The notes under the pieces are model-generated. The model had not been told where the DNA came from. It saw only the letters and a program-made list of their open reading frames with translations, and did not search any database. A program made the position numbers and the translations under genes. From the NCBI RefSeq assembly GCF_947253395.1, contig NZ_CAMXYY010000078.1:1-7080 (forward strand): DNA of 7,080 nucleotides, written 5' to 3'. Origin of the DNA: an uncultured Olegusella sp. (GTDB lineage Bacteria > Actinomycetota > Coriobacteriia > Coriobacteriales > Atopobiaceae). Position 1 is the stretch's first letter; the number at the start of each line of letters is the position of its first letter. Below, in pieces: positions 6,309-7,080 of this stretch.

Positions 6309-6461
6309 ACGAACGGAAGAGACCGTGACTCACACGGAGCCGAAGGGGCGGCAATAACTCTCAGGCAAAAGGACCGTTCGTCGACGAAACCTTGGAAAGG
6401 TCATCTGACCACCGAAGAAGCAATCCATTTATTTGGAGAATCTTTCAGGTCAAAGACAAGG
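6309..6461 (+). promoter_or_regulatory. Tandem glycine riboswitch upstream of gcvT
   Basis: Two glycine aptamers lie in tandem. Aptamer 1 (6309-6381) is closed by ACGAACGG and CCGTTCGT, with the conserved cores GCCGAAGGGGC at 6339-6349 and CTCTCAGGCAAAAGGAC at 6358-6374. An 8-base linker follows. Aptamer 2 (6390-6461) is closed by CCTTG and CAAGG, with cores CACCGAAGAAGC at 6410-6421 and CTTTCAGGTCAAAGAC at 6442-6457. Its second core is shorter than the usual AAAGGAC form. Downstream, ACAGAGC at 6464-6470 and GCTCTGT at 6480-6486 form a seven-pair hairpin without a T-run, so control may act on translation rather than by termination. Tandem glycine riboswitches before glycine-cleavage genes normally turn expression on when glycine is high. 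Confidence 0.93.
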
Positions 6462-6545
6462 GCACAGAGCTGCGGCTTTGCTCTGTTCGTAAAACATGAC
6501 TCTACCATTTCGCGCTGGAAGCCACAAAGTCTTAAGGGAGTAGCT

Positions 6546-7080
6546 ATGAAAAAGACACCCCTGTACGACATCCATGTAAAAGAAGGTGGCAAAATCGTCC
6601 CCTTTGCTGGCTACCTGCTGCCAGTACAGTACCCCACCGGCATTCGCACAGAGCATGAGGCCGTGCGTACACATTGCGGTCTTTTTGATGTATCTCATAT
6701 GGGAGAAGTACGTTTTTCAGGTCCTGGCGCCCTTGCCACCATCAACCATTTACTTACCAACAACTACAGCAAAATGAGAATAGGCAAGTGTCGTTACGGC
6801 ATTATGTGCAATGAGCACGGCGGTTGCATTGATGACCTTATCGTCTATAAGTTTGCCGACGATGATTATTTTGTTGTTATCAACGCTGATAATCATGACA
6901 AAGATATTGCTCATATGCAGGCAAACTTACTACCTGATACGCAATTTGCCGATCTATCAAGCAACACTGCCCAACTCGCACTACAGGGACCTTTGGCACA
7001 AACCATTATCGAAAAGCTGACTGACCCCCAAACGCTACCCCAAGGCTATTACAGCTTTTGTCCTCATGTCCTTGTGGGTG
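6546..7080 (+). CDS. gcvT: Aminomethyltransferase GcvT (glycine cleavage T protein), partial
   Basis: GcvT is the T protein of the cytoplasmic glycine cleavage system. It moves the aminomethyl carbon from lipoylated H protein to tetrahydrofolate and releases ammonia. The first 178 residues are visible, about half of the usual 360-370, and the frame is open at the window end. The N-terminus MKKTPLYDIHVKEGGKIVPFAG is split here only by length: the family pattern is TPLYD at 4-8, then VPFAG at 18-22. Also present are GLFDVSHMGE at 45-54 and GGCIDDLIVYK at 92-102, where one Asp of the pair at 96-97 is the expected catalytic residue. VVINADN at 110-116 replaces the more common NASN form. The start is supported by GGGAG at 6536-6540. 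The tandem glycine riboswitch upstream confirms the pathway. gcvH and gcvP probably follow beyond the window (inference). Confidence 0.96.
   Translation, partial: MKKTPLYDIHVKEGGKIVPFAGYLLPVQYPTGIRTEHEAVRTHCGLFDVSHMGEVRFSGPGALATINHLLTNNYSKMRIGKCRYGIMCNEHGGCIDDLIVYKFADDDYFVVINADNHDKDIAHMQANLLPDTQFADLSSNTAQLALQGPLAQTIIEKLTDPQTLPQGYYSFCPHVLVG

Overview
The window holds four protein-coding genes from a bacterial chromosome and begins at a contig edge. Bases 12-45 are the Illumina Nextera read-2 adapter, so the first 45 bases are not genomic. Protein style, moderate base composition and gene content suggest a Coriobacteriia-type actinobacterium (for example Atopobiaceae or Eggerthellaceae). That placement rests on recalled family resemblance and is only moderately secure.

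Layout, left to right. glmM (phosphoglucosamine mutase, 169-1503, +) supplies glucosamine-1-phosphate for the cell wall and ends in a rho-independent terminator. It converges on a zinc/cadmium/lead-type P1B ATPase (1962-4187, -), which has its own terminator at 1900-1940. Between the two terminators lies a non-coding array of seven copies of a 20-bp motif: four forward, then three inverted. Spacings are 31 or 41 bp and six copies are exactly mirrored about base 1765. This array is the most unusual structure in the window and I do not recognise it.

The ATPase has no N-terminal CxxC metal-binding domain. In its place is a His/Cys-rich tail with three 13-residue repeats. A near-perfect 20-bp palindrome of the ArsR/SmtB operator type (4206-4225) lies just upstream, so metal-responsive derepression is likely. 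No regulator gene is in the window. Upstream on the same strand is an EttA-type ABC-F ATPase (4411-6090, -) that acts on the ribosome. It is separated from the metal ATPase by a probable terminator, and its leader has an extended -10 element and two mutually exclusive hairpins.

Divergent from the ABC-F gene is gcvT (6546 to the window end, +, partial), the aminomethyltransferase of the glycine cleavage system. It is preceded by a tandem glycine riboswitch (6309-6461), so expression is expected to rise with glycine.

The four genes look like independent housekeeping or stress units, not one pathway. I see no rRNA, tRNA, CRISPR array, insertion sequence or phage gene, and no new multi-gene system. 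The candidates for something undescribed are non-coding: the mirrored repeat array and, less strongly, the ABC-F leader.
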